From: Prorocentrum cordatum
Lineage: Eukaryota > Sar > Dinophyceae > Prorocentrales > Prorocentraceae
DNA: 64,000 nt
Reading direction: 5' to 3'
NCBI GenBank assembly: GCA_963575745.1
Contig: CAUYUJ010012669.1
Coordinates: 324,501 to 388,500 of the forward strand
Shown: positions 22,351 to 32,894 of the stretch, piece by piece
Layout of the letters: each line of letters starts with the position of its first letter
How positions within the stretch are numbered: the first letter of the stretch is position 1
Notes under the pieces: model-generated
Told to the model about the DNA's origin: nothing
What the model saw: only the letters and a program-made list of their open reading frames with translations
The model's database searches: none
Made by a program: the position numbers and the translations under genes

Positions 22351-22534
22351 GGTGGAGTACGATGAGCTGGAGAATTGGGCCCCTACTCTGGGGTGCACAC
22401 CCCACAACGCGCGACACGGCTCGGCGATTTTCCGGGGGGCGGCGTGCCGGGAGATGCGCCGCGCTCGGGAGGCGGGCGACGCCGCGGCGGAGAGCAGAGC
22501 CTGAGCTTGTTTTTTTATTGCTCGGACCCGTAAA

Positions 22535-23171
22535 GCCCGTTACGGGGGGGGGGTCCCCCCCCCCCTGTAACGGTAACGAGCGTACGGGGACGGGGGTGCG
22601 GACCCCCCCTCCGTCCAGGCAGGCATGCTGTGACTCTCACATGTGTGCGTGGTTCACATTCCGCACAAAAAAAGCCGTACACAAGCTTTGTGGTGCACGC
22701 ATGCCATGTGGTATACACAGGCGCCACGGTTCACACTCCCATGATGTACACAGTCGCAATGGAGTACACAGGCGCTGTGGGCTCAACAGGTCCGAGCGCT
22801 TTTTGAACCAGAAAAACTAAGATCCACAAGCAGCTCACATAATGAAAGGGCCACGGTTGGGCCCCGAGCGATCTTCTGGACTTTCGCTCCGCTGGTACCT
22901 TACAGGTGTACACAAGCTTTGTTGTGTACGCTGGCATTCTGGTGCAAACACGGGGCGTTGAAACAGCAGCTGTGGTGCACGCGGGCGCCGTGGTGTGCAC
23001 CAACAGTGAGATGTACAAGGGCGCTGTGGTGCACCCGCCTGTCATGATGTGCTCAGTCGCCGTGGTGCACACACATACCATTTCTGCCGCAGTTGTGGTG
23101 TACAAAGGCATCGCGGTGTACAGAGCCTGTGTAGTGTGCACAGGCACGGTCGGCTTCGACGACGACGACAG

Positions 23172-23204
<33 letters not shown>

Positions 23205-23323
23205 AGCCTACCGTGCCGACAGTTGTGCTGGTAATAAGTACCAGGGCCCGTGCGAGGGCCCCGCCGCGCGTTACCGTTACCCCCAACTTGGGGCCGGACC
23301 CCCCCCCTCCCCCCGTAACGGGC
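22535..23323. mobile_element. 789-bp element with ~75-bp terminal inverted repeats (non-autonomous DNA transposon-like)
   Basis: The left end GCCCGTTACGGGG, then GTAACGGTAACGAGCG and ACGGGGACGGGGGTGCGG, is mirrored by the right end, whose reverse complement reads GCCCGTTACGGGGG, then GTAACGGTAACGCGCG and CGGGGCCCTCGCACGG. The inside has degenerate units around GTGTACACAGGCGCCGTGGT and a GAC run at 23160-23205, and no transposase. I see no clear target-site duplication. A foldback or MULE-like non-autonomous element is one reading; the superfamily cannot be assigned by eye. Confidence 0.6.
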
Positions 23324-23949
23324 GCTACCCCCCCCCCAATATAAAAAAAACTCCCTGCAAACTCCTTACTTTCATGGACCGGTTGGTGCTGGCCGCCACG
23401 CGGGCCACACGGGGGGGCCGAAACCATAAATGAGGGGTCGCTGTCCTCCACGGTCACAGCGCGGCTCCGGCTTGCCTGGAAGGGGGACTGCGGGCAGTCT
23501 CTGGTGAGCAGCAGCGGCGTCCGCGGGAGACGCCCTGCGCGCGGCAGCCCGGGGGAAAACTCTGGCAGAGGACGCCCAGGGGACAACTCTGGCAGAGGAC
23601 GCCCGCGCAGTCAGCTCGTTGGTGCGGGACGGCTTGCTAAGCAAGGCGCTGGCTGTGGTGCTTCGCCAGAGAGCGGTGCTGGTTGGCCCGGAGGTGCACG
23701 CTTCCCTCGCGGCCCTGTTCCCGCAGAGCGCTCTGCTGGAGGGGCTGCCCGCCCCCCTTCTGGCGTCGCCGGAGACGCGAGCAGACGTGGTGGAGGCGGT
23801 GCGCCAGAACCTGAGACGGTACCCGGGGCGCTCGGGGCCGGGCCGCAGCCTCGTCGCCGTCGGCCTGCCCGTGGACAGCGAGCTGCCCCAGCGGGTCTTC
23901 TGGCTCCACCCACGGCGCGGTGGCCCTCAGGCAGCGGAGAGTGTCCACA

Positions 23950-24620
23950 ACGCTTCGAGCAGCGGCGAAATGGCGCCGCCGGGTCTCGGGTCCACGCCGC
24001 GGTTTTGCTTTCGTCGATGGCGAGTCCTGCCCGCGTGAGCTCCTCCACCACCGCGTGGGCCGCTGCCTCGCCCAGCGCCGCGGGAACCAACCCGACCGCG
24101 TCGTCTAGGTAGGAAAACGCCCAGGCCGTCGGCGCCGCGGCCCGCGAGCGAGCGTCGATGTTGGATAGCGCCTCCGCTAGCCCCAAGGCGAAATAGGCGG
24201 GCGAGAGCGGGCAGCCCTGGTCGACCCCTCTCGTGGCTGGCGCCGCTTTGGCCGAGCCGCTCGCGCCCCGCCACGGGCGCGTGGTGCCCGCGGCCAGCCG
24301 CGCGGCCGCCGCCGGGTACAGGTCTGGCAACCGCGCCGCGACCCCCGCGGGGATCTTTTGGCACGGCATTGCGTTGAACGCGTTAGTGGCGTCGAACGGT
24401 AAGACCGAGTCTCCGGGCGAGGCCGCCGTCAGTGCCGTCGCGGCCTTGCGCGGGCCTTTTCGAGCCCAGCCTGTCGTTCCACTGCGCGCTGGCGTGGCCC
24501 GCGCGCTGGCAGGAGCTGTTCTCGAAATGCGCCACGGGTCGGACCCGACCGTTGTGCTTTCGCAAGGCCACGAGGCGGGCCCCCAAGTTTGCCTTGAGAA
24601 AACAGCCGGTCATTCCCCGA
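23950..24620 (-). pseudogene. Reverse transcriptase catalytic core (inverted block)
   Basis: Reading the - strand: ARLVALRKHNGRVRPVAHF (24575-24520) is the fingers motif before the active site; RGVDQGCPLSPAYFALGL (about 24235-24180) is the Gly-rich substrate loop; SYLDDAVGLVP has the YLDD active-site box at complement 24100-24111, the two Asp that hold the metal ions; GLAIDESKTAAW follows as the next conserved helix. Two frames are needed, so it is a pseudogene. The Arg-Gly-x-x-Gln-Gly-x-Pro-Leu-Ser-Pro form fits RTs of non-LTR or group II-like lineages rather than copia. Confidence 0.8.
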
Positions 24621-24625
24621 GCAGG

Positions 24626-25926
24626 AACATGACCGCTACCTGGCTGACGCGGTCGGTATCACCCGACTCCAGGAACTGCGGGGCGCCGGGCTCGCGGCGA
24701 CGGAGTGCTCCTGGTTGCCCCAAACCTACAGCAACGGCTGCGTCGCGCACCTGCTTCGCGCCAACGAGGACGGGGGCTGACTGACCAGGCTCGACAGGAC
24801 CTTCGTGCAGTTCGTGAAGACTTCCCGGGCGACGTCCTCGACGACGACCAGCGGGCGCAATGTTTCTGCCGATTGACTGATGGTGGCCTCGGGCTTGCCT
24901 CGGCCGCGCAGGCGGCGGCCGCCGCCTACCTGGAAGCTGGGCGCTGACCCTGCGCAGCGTGGGCGCCTGCCTGGACGAGCCCTCCTGGGCGCGATTCAAG
25001 GGGCGCGGCCCCCCGGTGGCCGAGGCCATAGCGAAGGCGATGACCTGGCTGCAGGCGCAGAGCGGGGGATCCCTCGAGGCGATCGACTGGGCCGGCTGCG
25101 CGGGCGAAACATTCCAGGGGATGCGTGGGCGGGCCACCTCCGCAGCAAGGAGCGCGAGCGGCTGCTGGCCCCCCTTGGGGCAGACGGCAGGGTGGACTTC
25201 CGCTTGTCTGGCGGCCCCGGCGCAGGAGGGTGCACCTGGGGCCGCCCGTCATCCGGGAGGGAGAGACGCCTGCTAAGATGCCGGGCGAACGCTCCCGCGT
25301 TGCCCTCCAGGACAAGCTGCGCCTGCCTGTGCGCCCGCCGGGCGCAACCTGCAATCTCCGCAAGGCCGACGGGGCGCTGCGCGGCGAGGCGCTCGACCCA
25401 CGCGGGCGCCGCGCCCACAAGTGCCCGCGCGGCCCCTGCCGCAACGACAAGCACAGCGGCCTCCGGGACTTCTGCGCTACCGCCAGCGGACCACAGGGCG
25501 CGCAGCGCAGACGGAGCAACGGGTTGTTGCTTGGGACAGGGGGCGCCTCGAGGAGGCGCGGCTCGACGTAGCCACTCGCGACGCGGTGACCGGCCAGACA
25601 GCGTTGTTGGGCACGAGCGTGACCTGCGCGCACAGCGGCGCCACGCCGCGCCTGCAGGCCCGCTCGAACAAGGACGTCCTCGCCGCGACCAGCGCGGAGG
25701 ACGCCAGGAGGGGGCGCTACCCGCCCAGGGGGGGGGGGGGGGGCAGCTCATCCCTGTGGTCTTCGAAGCAGGGGGCCGCCCAGGAGACGCCACCGCGGCG
25801 CACGTCCGCTCGTGGGACCACGACGTGGCCCCGGCGGAGCGGACTCGAGGTCATCCGCCATGGCCGGCAACATGCGGTTGCATCCTGGGAAACGCCGAGG
25901 CCATCTTGGCAGCCGTGGGGCGGTGA
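24626..25926 (+). pseudogene. Retrotransposon C-terminal region with zinc-binding and nuclease-like motifs
   Basis: Successive + frames read FCRLTDGGLGLASAAQAAAA (about 24866-24925; the family has a Gly-Gly-Leu-Gly-Leu motif here), then CLDEPSWARFKGRG, then LRLPVRPPGATCN with LDPRGRRAHKCPRG, TEQRVVAWDRGRLEEARLDV, and LIPVVFEAGGRPGD. The Cys-x(n)-Leu-Asp-x-x-Gly-x-x-x-x-x-Cys block and the later Asp...Glu block resemble the zinc knuckle and restriction-like endonuclease regions of site-specific non-LTR elements; this assignment is inference. At least four frame changes and one stop break it. A G-run at 25732-25742 marks one of the frame changes. Confidence 0.65.
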
Positions 25927-25930
25927 GGGC

Positions 25931-27060
25931 GCTGCCAGGGGCACGCCGAGAGGGCGCGTCTCGCCGCCAGCAGCTCCGCAGCGGCCAGGGCGGCCGTGAA
26001 CTGCCGCGGCAGCCAGCAGCTCGACCGCCACTAGAGCCGCCCCCACCATGGCCGCCGGCTCGACCACCGCACCCGCCATCGCCATGGCGCCCACTACCGC
26101 GACCAGCGGCCACACCTACGCCCGCCACGGCCACCGCCGCACCTACGACCAGCGCTGGCCCGACCGGCCCCGCCCCCACCCGCCCCCGCCCGCCCCTCCT
26201 TTCCTCTCCATGCCCCTGCCGGGCCGCCTTCGCTGTCGCGCGCGCCTCGCGCTTCGCCTCCTCCCTCCCCGCGCTTTTTCCCCCGCCCCTCCCCCTGCCC
26301 CCCCCCCCCCCTCCTTTCCCGCTCCATGGCTCCAGCGGGCGCGCGCGCGCCTAAGGGGGGGGGGTCGGCGGCGCGCGCCGCCCTGCCGTGCGCCCGTCTC
26401 TTTCGCCTCCCGGTCCATTCCTGCTCTCTCCCCCCTCGTGTTTCCTCTCCCCCTTGTCGGTTCTGCACGGCTCCGAGTCAGGACTGCTTGGCCCCGCGGT
26501 GCTGCTTGCTGGCCCGCCTCTGCCCCCTCCCTGTCTTTCCGCTGGAGGAGAGGAGGGGCAGAAGGAAGAGGAGGGGCAGGAGGAGGAGGAGGAGGCGGAG
26601 GAGCGGAGGAGGAGGGGGAGGAGGATGGGCTTCCAGAGGTCTCGAAGTGGAAGGGGGGCGAGGGCGACTGTGGGGCCATGGGGAGGGGAAGGAGGATGGG
26701 AATTGGGAGAATGGACAATGGAGGGGACAGAGGAAGAAAAGGGAGAAGATGAGGAGGATGAGCGGGAGGAGGCGGAGGAGGAGGAGGAGGAGGAGGAGGA
26801 GGAGGAGGAGAAGGAGGAGGAGGAGGAGGAGGAGGAGGCGGAGGAGGAGGAGGAGAAGGAGGAATACGACAACGACGAATGCGCGACGACGAGGAGGGGG
26901 AATTGCGCAAAGGAATATGTCAATCTCCATCCGCCTCGTCCTCCCCCTCCGCGTCCTCCCCGTTTCGCTGTTCCTCGCTCCTCCCTTCTCCTACCTTTCT
27001 CCCCCCTCCCCCTTATTCCTTCCTGCATCCTGCTCCCTCTTCGCACGACGATGAGTGAAT
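25931..27060. repeat. C-rich then GGA/GAG-rich low-complexity DNA
   Basis: C-rich sequence to about 26330, then dense GGAGGAGGA at 26540-26870. Long poly-Arg, poly-Glu and poly-Ser frames are artefacts. Confidence 0.85.
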
Positions 27061-28009
27061 CGCGCTTCGCGCCGGGCGGTCTGGGCTGGCGACCTGTTCT
27101 TCCCAGTGGGGCCGCCCGGGGGCGCGAAAGTGACCGCGCACGATCAAAACTGCAGCATCCTGAAGCATCAGAACCGGAGCCTGGGACCCAATCTTTTGGT
27201 TGCATTTTTCGAGCCGGAACGACCCGCGAGGGTCCCGGGGCCCGCATTGGTAGTGCAAATCGCCAGGTGTGAAACGACTGAGACGCGCGGTTCAGGATCC
27301 CAGACGTTTGACGTCGTGTTTTTTCTTCGGCTGCGTGGGTTCCCCTGAGCTGTCGACCCCATCTTTGGGACAGCGTTCTTGTCGTGGGTATGTGTTTGAG
27401 GGCACGAGGCCGACGGACGGCTCCTGGAGGCCCAGGTAGCGATGACGAGCGCACGTCGTGATCTACGTTGGGGGCGTTCGTTACGGAACGTGCCCAAAGG
27501 GTCGCTTATCTGATGCGGATGGCTGTCACACCCATGACCAAGCTCCATCTCGTGCTCCAAAGGGTCTTCAGACCCTGGATCCCTCATCCGTTCCTCATCC
27601 AATGCCTTCCCTGCCTTCCGGACGGGCTCCAGACTCGATCCCTCGACCTCTACCCGACTCCATCCTGAACAGTCTTTCAATCACAGCGCCATCGTCTTCC
27701 TCTGTCCAACTGTTATGTCCAGCTCCGCAGGCGCGCAGCCCTGGCTTCCAATCACGGGGTGTCCCAGTCGTACTGTCCGACAGCGGTCTGCAGCTGCAGC
27801 CATGCGCTGTGTCGACGCACCGCCTCCGTCCCGTCGGCACAGTGTGGCCCCCCTCCCCCCGGACTCTTGTACACGGCTGTGCGGTACACTGGTGCTGGAG
27901 AAGAGTGCAGCAGCAACACCAGCAGGAGTGGCAGCGGCAGTGCAGGGCTTCGCACGCACGACGCATCGCGTTGAGCCAGCTTTGGGTTTATATTGGTGCA
28001 ATTCTGGGG
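27061..28009. other. No gene recognised
   Basis: Unique-looking GC-rich sequence. Neither strand shows a conserved domain. Confidence 0.4.
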
Positions 28010-28250
28010 CCATCAGTGGGCCTCTCGGGGGCATCAGGGCATCCCCGGGGCCATCTTCGGGCCATCTCAGAAAATTTCGGGGCTATCTTAAGGTCTCTTG
28101 GGCCCATCTTGAGGGCGTCTTGGGGTCATCTTAGGGGCTTGCTGGGCCATCCTGGGCGATTTGGGCGGTGTCTTGGGGTTTTGTTGGGCCACCTTGGAAC
28201 CGTCTTGGAGGGATATTTGGACATCTTGGGAGCAAAACGTGGATCAGGAA
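28010..28250 (+). repeat. TCTTGGGG minisatellite family, locus 3
   Basis: Degenerate GGCCATCTTGGGG and GTCTTGGGG units, about 20 bases each. Confidence 0.7.
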
Positions 28251-28530
28251 AAGATGTTTAACACCATATTTTTGTTGTTGGCCCCTCCTGGGCCATCTTA
28301 GAGTCACCCTGGAGCGAATAAGGGCAAGTCGCGGCCGTTTGGGGCTCTTGACGGCCTTCTCGGGGCCTTCCAGGGCCGTGTTCGAGGCCTCTTGGGCCCT
28401 CCTGTCCGTTTTTGTTCCCGACCATATTGTGGTGTTGGGTCCTCGTTTTGAAGAGACAGCGCCCCGCGTTCCTTCTTCCTCCCGCTTCTCCCTCCTCCCC
28501 CTCCTTGCCTCTGCTCTCGGCACACCTCTC
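28251..28530 (+). repeat. Leader of the 77-bp array
   Basis: GTGGTGTTGGGTCCTCGTTT, then TTGAAGAGACAGCGCCCCGC, matches the leader at 10830. It passes straight into the array through GGCACACCTCTCACACGTTT. Confidence 0.75.
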
Positions 28531-29760
28531 ACACGTTTCGTAGCCCTATAAGGAGCTCCACCGAAGGCCCTAGTGGTTGCTCTCGCATGCGGGTCCCCCA
28601 CCCAGGGCAGCGTTTCGTGGCCCCATAAGGGGGCTCCACCGAAGGCCCCACTGGGGGTGTTCGCATGCGGGTTCCCCACCCAGAGCAGGTGTCGTGGCCC
28701 CATAGGGGGCTCCACCGAAGGCCCCAGCGGGGGAGTTCGCATGCACGTCCCCCACCCAGGGCAGCGTTTCGTGGCCCCAAAGGGAGCTCCACCGAAGGCC
28801 CCGCTGGGGGTGTTCGCATGCGGGTCCCCCACCCAGGACAGCGTTTCGTGGCCCCAAAGGGAGCTCCACCGAAGGCCCCAGCGGGGGTGTTCGCATGCGG
28901 GTCCCCCACCCTGGACAGCGTTTCGTGGCTCCATAGGGAGCTCCACCGAAGGCCCGACTGGGGGTGTTCGCATGCGGGTCCCCCACCCAGGGCAGCGCTT
29001 CGTTGCCCCATAGGGGGCTCCACCGAAGTCCCCACTGGGAGTGTTCGCATGCGGGTCCCCCATCCTGGACAGCGTTTCGTGGCACCATAGGGAGCTCCAC
29101 CGAAGGCCCCAATGGGGATGTTCGCATGCGGGTCCCCCACCCACGGCAGCGTTTCGTGGCCCCATAGGGTGCTCCACCGAAGGCCCCAGTGGGGGTGTTC
29201 GCATGCGGGTCCCCCACCCAGGGCAGCGCTTCGTGGCACCATAGGGGGCTCCACCGAAGGCCCCAGTGGGGGTGTTCGCGTGCGGGTCCCCCACCCAGGG
29301 CAGCGTTTCGTGGCCCCATTGGGGGCTCCACCGAAGGCCCCACTGGGGGTGTTCGCGTGCGGGTCCCCCACCCAGGACAGCATTTCGTGGCCCCATAGGG
29401 AGCTCCACCGAAGGCCCCACTGGGGGTGTTCGCATGCGGGCCCCCCACCCAGGGCAGCGTTTCGTGCTCCACCGAAGGCCCCAGTGGGGGTGTTCGCATG
29501 CGGGCTCCCCACCCTGGACAGCGTTTCGCGGCCCCATAGAGGGCTCCACCGAAGGCCCCATTGGTGGTGTTCGCATGCGGGTCCCCCACCCAGGGCAGCG
29601 CTTCGTGGCCCCATAGGGTGCTCCACCGAAGGCCCCAATGGGGGTGTTCGCATGCGGGTCCCCCGCCGAGGGCAGCGTTTCGTGGCCCCATAGGGGGCTC
29701 CACCGAAGGCCCCGCTGGGGGTGCCCGCATGCGGTTCCCCACCACCACCATTGTGGCAGG
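28531..29760 (+). repeat. 77-bp satellite, about 16 units
   Basis: Unit of 77 bases: TTTCGTGGCCCCATAGGGGG, CTCCACCGAAGGCCCC, GTGTTCGCATGCGGGTCCCC, CACCCAGGGCAGCG. A core of some 35 bases (TTTCGTGGCCCCATAGGGAG plus CTCCACCGAAGGCCC) is shared with the 89-bp array 17 kb away; the other part of the unit is different. Stop-free frames on both strands are a by-product. Confidence 0.93.
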
Positions 29761-30144
29761 CCACTCACACAGTTCGTGGCCCCATAAGGAGCAGCCACTC
29801 ACACAGTTCGTGGCAGGCAGGCCACTCACTCCACCGAGGACGAGATTCACAACTGCGGTACTCACAACTGCATATGGTTGGGTCCTTCGCCAGGCTAATT
29901 TTTGGCGCTGTGGTTCCTCCAGTAGACACTGCAATGGACGCTGGACTGGGCAGACAGGAGACCAACGATAAAAGGAAGCGCAAAGAACATCAGAAACCAG
30001 TCCAGCAGAATACCGCACAGCCTCGGCTCCCTCGCAGATCTCGTATCCAGGTTTCAAGACCTCACTGTTTGGCGCCCACGTTGGCAGATATTCCTTGAAC
30101 TACAACAGCCTCTTGTCAATCTCGCCAATATCCGCATGAATATG
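29761..30144. repeat. Array tail plus dispersed repeat pair member
   Basis: ATGGTTGGGTCCTTCGCCAG at 29874 (see 12662). The block AAAGGAAGCGCAAAGAACAT then CAGTCCAGCAG at 29970-30070 recurs at 31755-31850. Confidence 0.65.
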
Positions 30145-30351
30145 ATATCGGAAACTCTGGCTTAGCGTGTCGCTTCGCCAGTTGTGGCCCACCACGCCTC
30201 AGCGCGACACGCTCCACGTCCCAGCTCCCAGGCGTCAACGTCCCAAGCCTTCCCCAGCTTCTCGCCCCGCGGAATTTGAGCGACACGCTGTCCGCTTGCA
30301 GGGCATAGCGTGTCGCCGGGGCCGCCGCCGCTGAGCAAAAGTTCCCGACCA
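30145..30351 (+). repeat. Stem-loop-rich dispersed repeat S, copy 2
   Basis: GGCTTAGCGTGTCGCTTCGC, GAGCGACACGCTGTCCGCTT, GCAGGGCATAGCGTGTCGC and AAAAGTTCCCGACC match 32697-32894 in order. The unit contains several GCGACACG/CGTGTCGC stems. Confidence 0.8.
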
Positions 30352-31221
30352 CATCGACTACAGCGTCAAATGTTCAATTGAAAACCTCCGCCTCCGGGCG
30401 GGGGGCACGATCAGATGTCTCTCTCCAGAAGACGCGAACGGTGTGACGCCGATCACGGCGTGGTGCGATACGATTATGTAGGCGAGGTTGATGTGTGAAT
30501 CTGCTTGCGTTTCTGAAACAAAAGCATCCATCTCCCGTCGTGTAGGCAGTGCCCGCATCCAATATTGTTTGTCGCAGGCACCATATCATCCGCACCACAC
30601 CGTCAATCGGTCACGCCGTTTGTCCAGTCTTTGTCCTTGCGCCGCCTGATCCGCCTGCCGAACTTAACAACAGACGAGGTCGCGTCGGTCAATGTCATCA
30701 ACGATCAGAACTACATCCCCGGCACGAGGGCGGACGCCATCACGCACTACATGGCGGTGCGAGCATGCCGTGCGTTTCTGATGTTGTAATATCTTCGCCA
30801 TACCTGAATTGCTAGTCCCTGGCTGCCAATCTGCATGGTGATTCTGTGCTTGGTGATCAGACCTCCGCCTTCTGGCTGGAGGCTTGTGCGCTCATGGGCC
30901 GTCGCTCGGGTCTCGGCTGCTGATGCCCTCTGCGGAGAGCGGTTCCACAACATCTGACGACGTTTTTGTTCCAATGCGCGGCCCCAGAAGTCCCAACCCC
31001 TTCCCTGGGGCCATGTAGGCCGACATGGAGGACAGAACGCACGGACTTGTACAAGTCAGACCTTCGGAGATGTGGGGTTCACGTCTCGCAGAAGTCTCGA
31101 CCCATTCCCTGGGACCAGCTTTTCATTCCGAGCTGTTCTTTGACGGCCCCATAGCCCGGTGAATGCCTCCAGAGGTCGAAAATTGCAAACAAACAACGTA
31201 TTTTGCGATAGTTTCGCGACG
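30352..31221. other. No gene recognised; one short open segment
   Basis: A + frame near 30640-30780 reads RLPNLTTDEVASVNVIND then IPGTRADAITHYMAV, which looks protein-like, but I cannot name a family and no splice sites decide it. The remainder is unassigned. Confidence 0.3.
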
Positions 31222-31300
31222 GCTGGGCACCCCGGGAACGCCCTCGGCGAGGCGCAGCTGCTGGAGAGCATCCCGACGCTGGAAAACTGCCGAGAACCGA
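31222..31300 (-). repeat. Dispersed repeat R, reversed copy
   Basis: GGGAACGCCCTCGGCGAGGC then GCAGCTGCTGGAGAGC is the reverse complement of the R copies at 14285 and 16980. Confidence 0.65.
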
Positions 31301-31557
31301 CGAAGACGCACGACAACTCCGAACCTCGAGCCTAGACCTCTTCGCGACACCACGGGGGTCCGGGGCACGATGTCGCGCGGCAGGAGGGCCGCCCTGGCGT
31401 GGCCGAGGCACGCGCGGCGGGCTCCCGCCAGGGCGAGGCAGGAGGCTCTCTCGGCTCCCCGCCGCCGCGGGGCAGGGGCCCCGTGCGAGCGTTGGGCGAT
31501 CTCGCCGACGAAAGTGGAGGCAGGGCTGGAGTCGAAGAAGAAGGAGCTGCATACACA

Positions 31558-31720
31558 CACAAACGTTCGGAGGTCCGCGCGGATTTCTTGGATCGGTGCT
31601 GGGCCCTCCTGGCGGGTTCCTCTGGCGCCGCCCCTGGCGCGCTCCACGTGCCAGGGAGGGGCGTCCAGCGCAGATGCAAGAGATCCGCGCAGCCAGTGGA
31701 AAGTTCATAGCCATGCAATG
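31558..31720 (+). repeat. Foldback repeat F, copy 1
   Basis: TTCGGAGGTCCGCGCGGATT, then CTTGGATCGGTGCTGG, with a reverse arm CAGCGCAGATGCAAGAGATC and CGCGCAGCC. Relatives form ABCA intron 4 (57396-57510) and lie at 62578-62735. Confidence 0.7.
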
Positions 31721-31726
31721 GATGCT

Positions 31727-32696
31727 GCCTCTAGGAAAAGAGACCACAGACAAAAGGAAACACAAAGAACATCAGCAAACAGTCCAGCAGCATACCTAAC
31801 AGCCTGGGCTCCCGGGCGGATTGTACGTCCAGGGTGCGAAGTCTCATTGATTACATCGGCCCAATGAAAGTTCCAGGAATTTACATCACGACGCTGGCCG
31901 GCGGAAGTCGACGGAAGTAAAACGAGGCGGAAGACGGGGGAAGGCCGCCGGAAGGCTTGCCAATGTCAGCGGAAGTAAACGACGCCCCTTCCGAACCCCC
32001 TACCCCCGTAGAAGCCTAGCAATGTTGTCTTCCTCCGTGGGCCGGGCGGGATCCCGCCTGGCTTATTCCGCTTTAATATTATAAGTTTACTTCAGGACGA
32101 TCAAAATCCCACCCATTCAAAATGGGGTAGACCAAAATCCCGGGCCGTTCACGGATCCCACCATGCTGGGATCGGCTCGAAGTAAGATGGGGCTCATAAG
32201 TTGCAGTATTATTGCCGTGTCGGGGTCGTCTTGAGGTCATCTTGAGATCATATCCCGGTCATGTTTGGATCACGCAACCATCGCGTGGTCATTATGAGGC
32301 CACCCTGGGTGCGCTTGGATCCATCTTGTTGCCATCGGGCCATCTCGGCGTCACGCGTTGATCATGTGTTTCGTCATCTGCGAGTCGGCCTGAGACGGTC
32401 CAGACTCCATGACGGGATCGCGTTGGGGTGGCATCATCCTGGGTCCTCTGGACGTTATCGTCCGTGGCCTGAGGCATTCCTGGAAGCATGTTGTGGCCAT
32501 GGGACGTCTTGGGATCGCGTGCGTGCGCACGCTGAGCACGCGCGCGCTACTTTTCATCATGCCGACGGGTTTGCATACATATTATTCCTCTTGCGAGTTT
32601 CCAAGGAAACTTTTGTTGGAGCCAAGTAGTGCCCATGTCGGTACATATGTTTGAACGAAATAACAACCTCTTGCCACGCCCATGTCCGCATGAGTA
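31727..32696. other. Repeat fragments, no gene recognised
   Basis: 31755-31850 repeats 29970-30070. 32220-32500 contains degenerate GTCATCTTGAGATCAT-like units. An unrelated GGCGGAAGTCGACGGAAGTA repeat lies at 31898-31975. Confidence 0.5.
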
Positions 32697-32894
32697 CGGT
32701 CGGGAACGTTGCCTTAGCGTGTCGCGCCGCCAGTTCTGGTCCATTGGGCTTCGGCGCGACACGTATCCACGTCCCAAGTTTCGATCGTCCACGTCCCCTT
32801 CTCTTCCGAGTCTCCCGCCCCGCGGAGCGGAGCGACACGCTGTCCGCTTGCAGGGCATAGCGTGTCGCTGGCGCCGCCGCAAAGTTCCCGACCG
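32697..32894 (+). repeat. Stem-loop-rich dispersed repeat S, copy 3 (about 198 bp)
   Basis: Starts CGGTCGGGAACGTTGCC and ends AAAGTTCCCGACCG, so its ends are an 11-base inverted repeat. The inside is shared with the other two S copies. It may be a small non-autonomous element; the left base pair is TA, but the right is TC. Confidence 0.75.

Larger units (their letters stand above)
23480..25930. mobile_element. Dead non-LTR-type retrotransposon fragment with an inverted reverse transcriptase core
   Basis: The parts lie on two strands. On the + strand, 23560-23880 resembles the N-terminal part seen in dinoflagellate RT polyproteins (LVRDGLLSKALAVVL, LRRYPGRSGPG). On the - strand, about 24620 down to 23950, is the catalytic core. 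On the + strand again, about 24626-25926, is the C-terminal part, frameshifted several times. So an internal block of about 0.67 kb is flipped relative to both ends. No long terminal repeats or poly(A) tail were identified. Confidence 0.7.

Noticed and set aside
23619-24038. The + strand frame from 23619 as a complete small gene
   Set aside because: Its first two thirds match the N-terminal part of a reverse transcriptase polyprotein; the rest runs into the inverted block.
28129-30057. Minus-strand frames of 411-555 codons and matching + frames
   Set aside because: Products of the 77-bp satellite; residues are repeat translations without domains.
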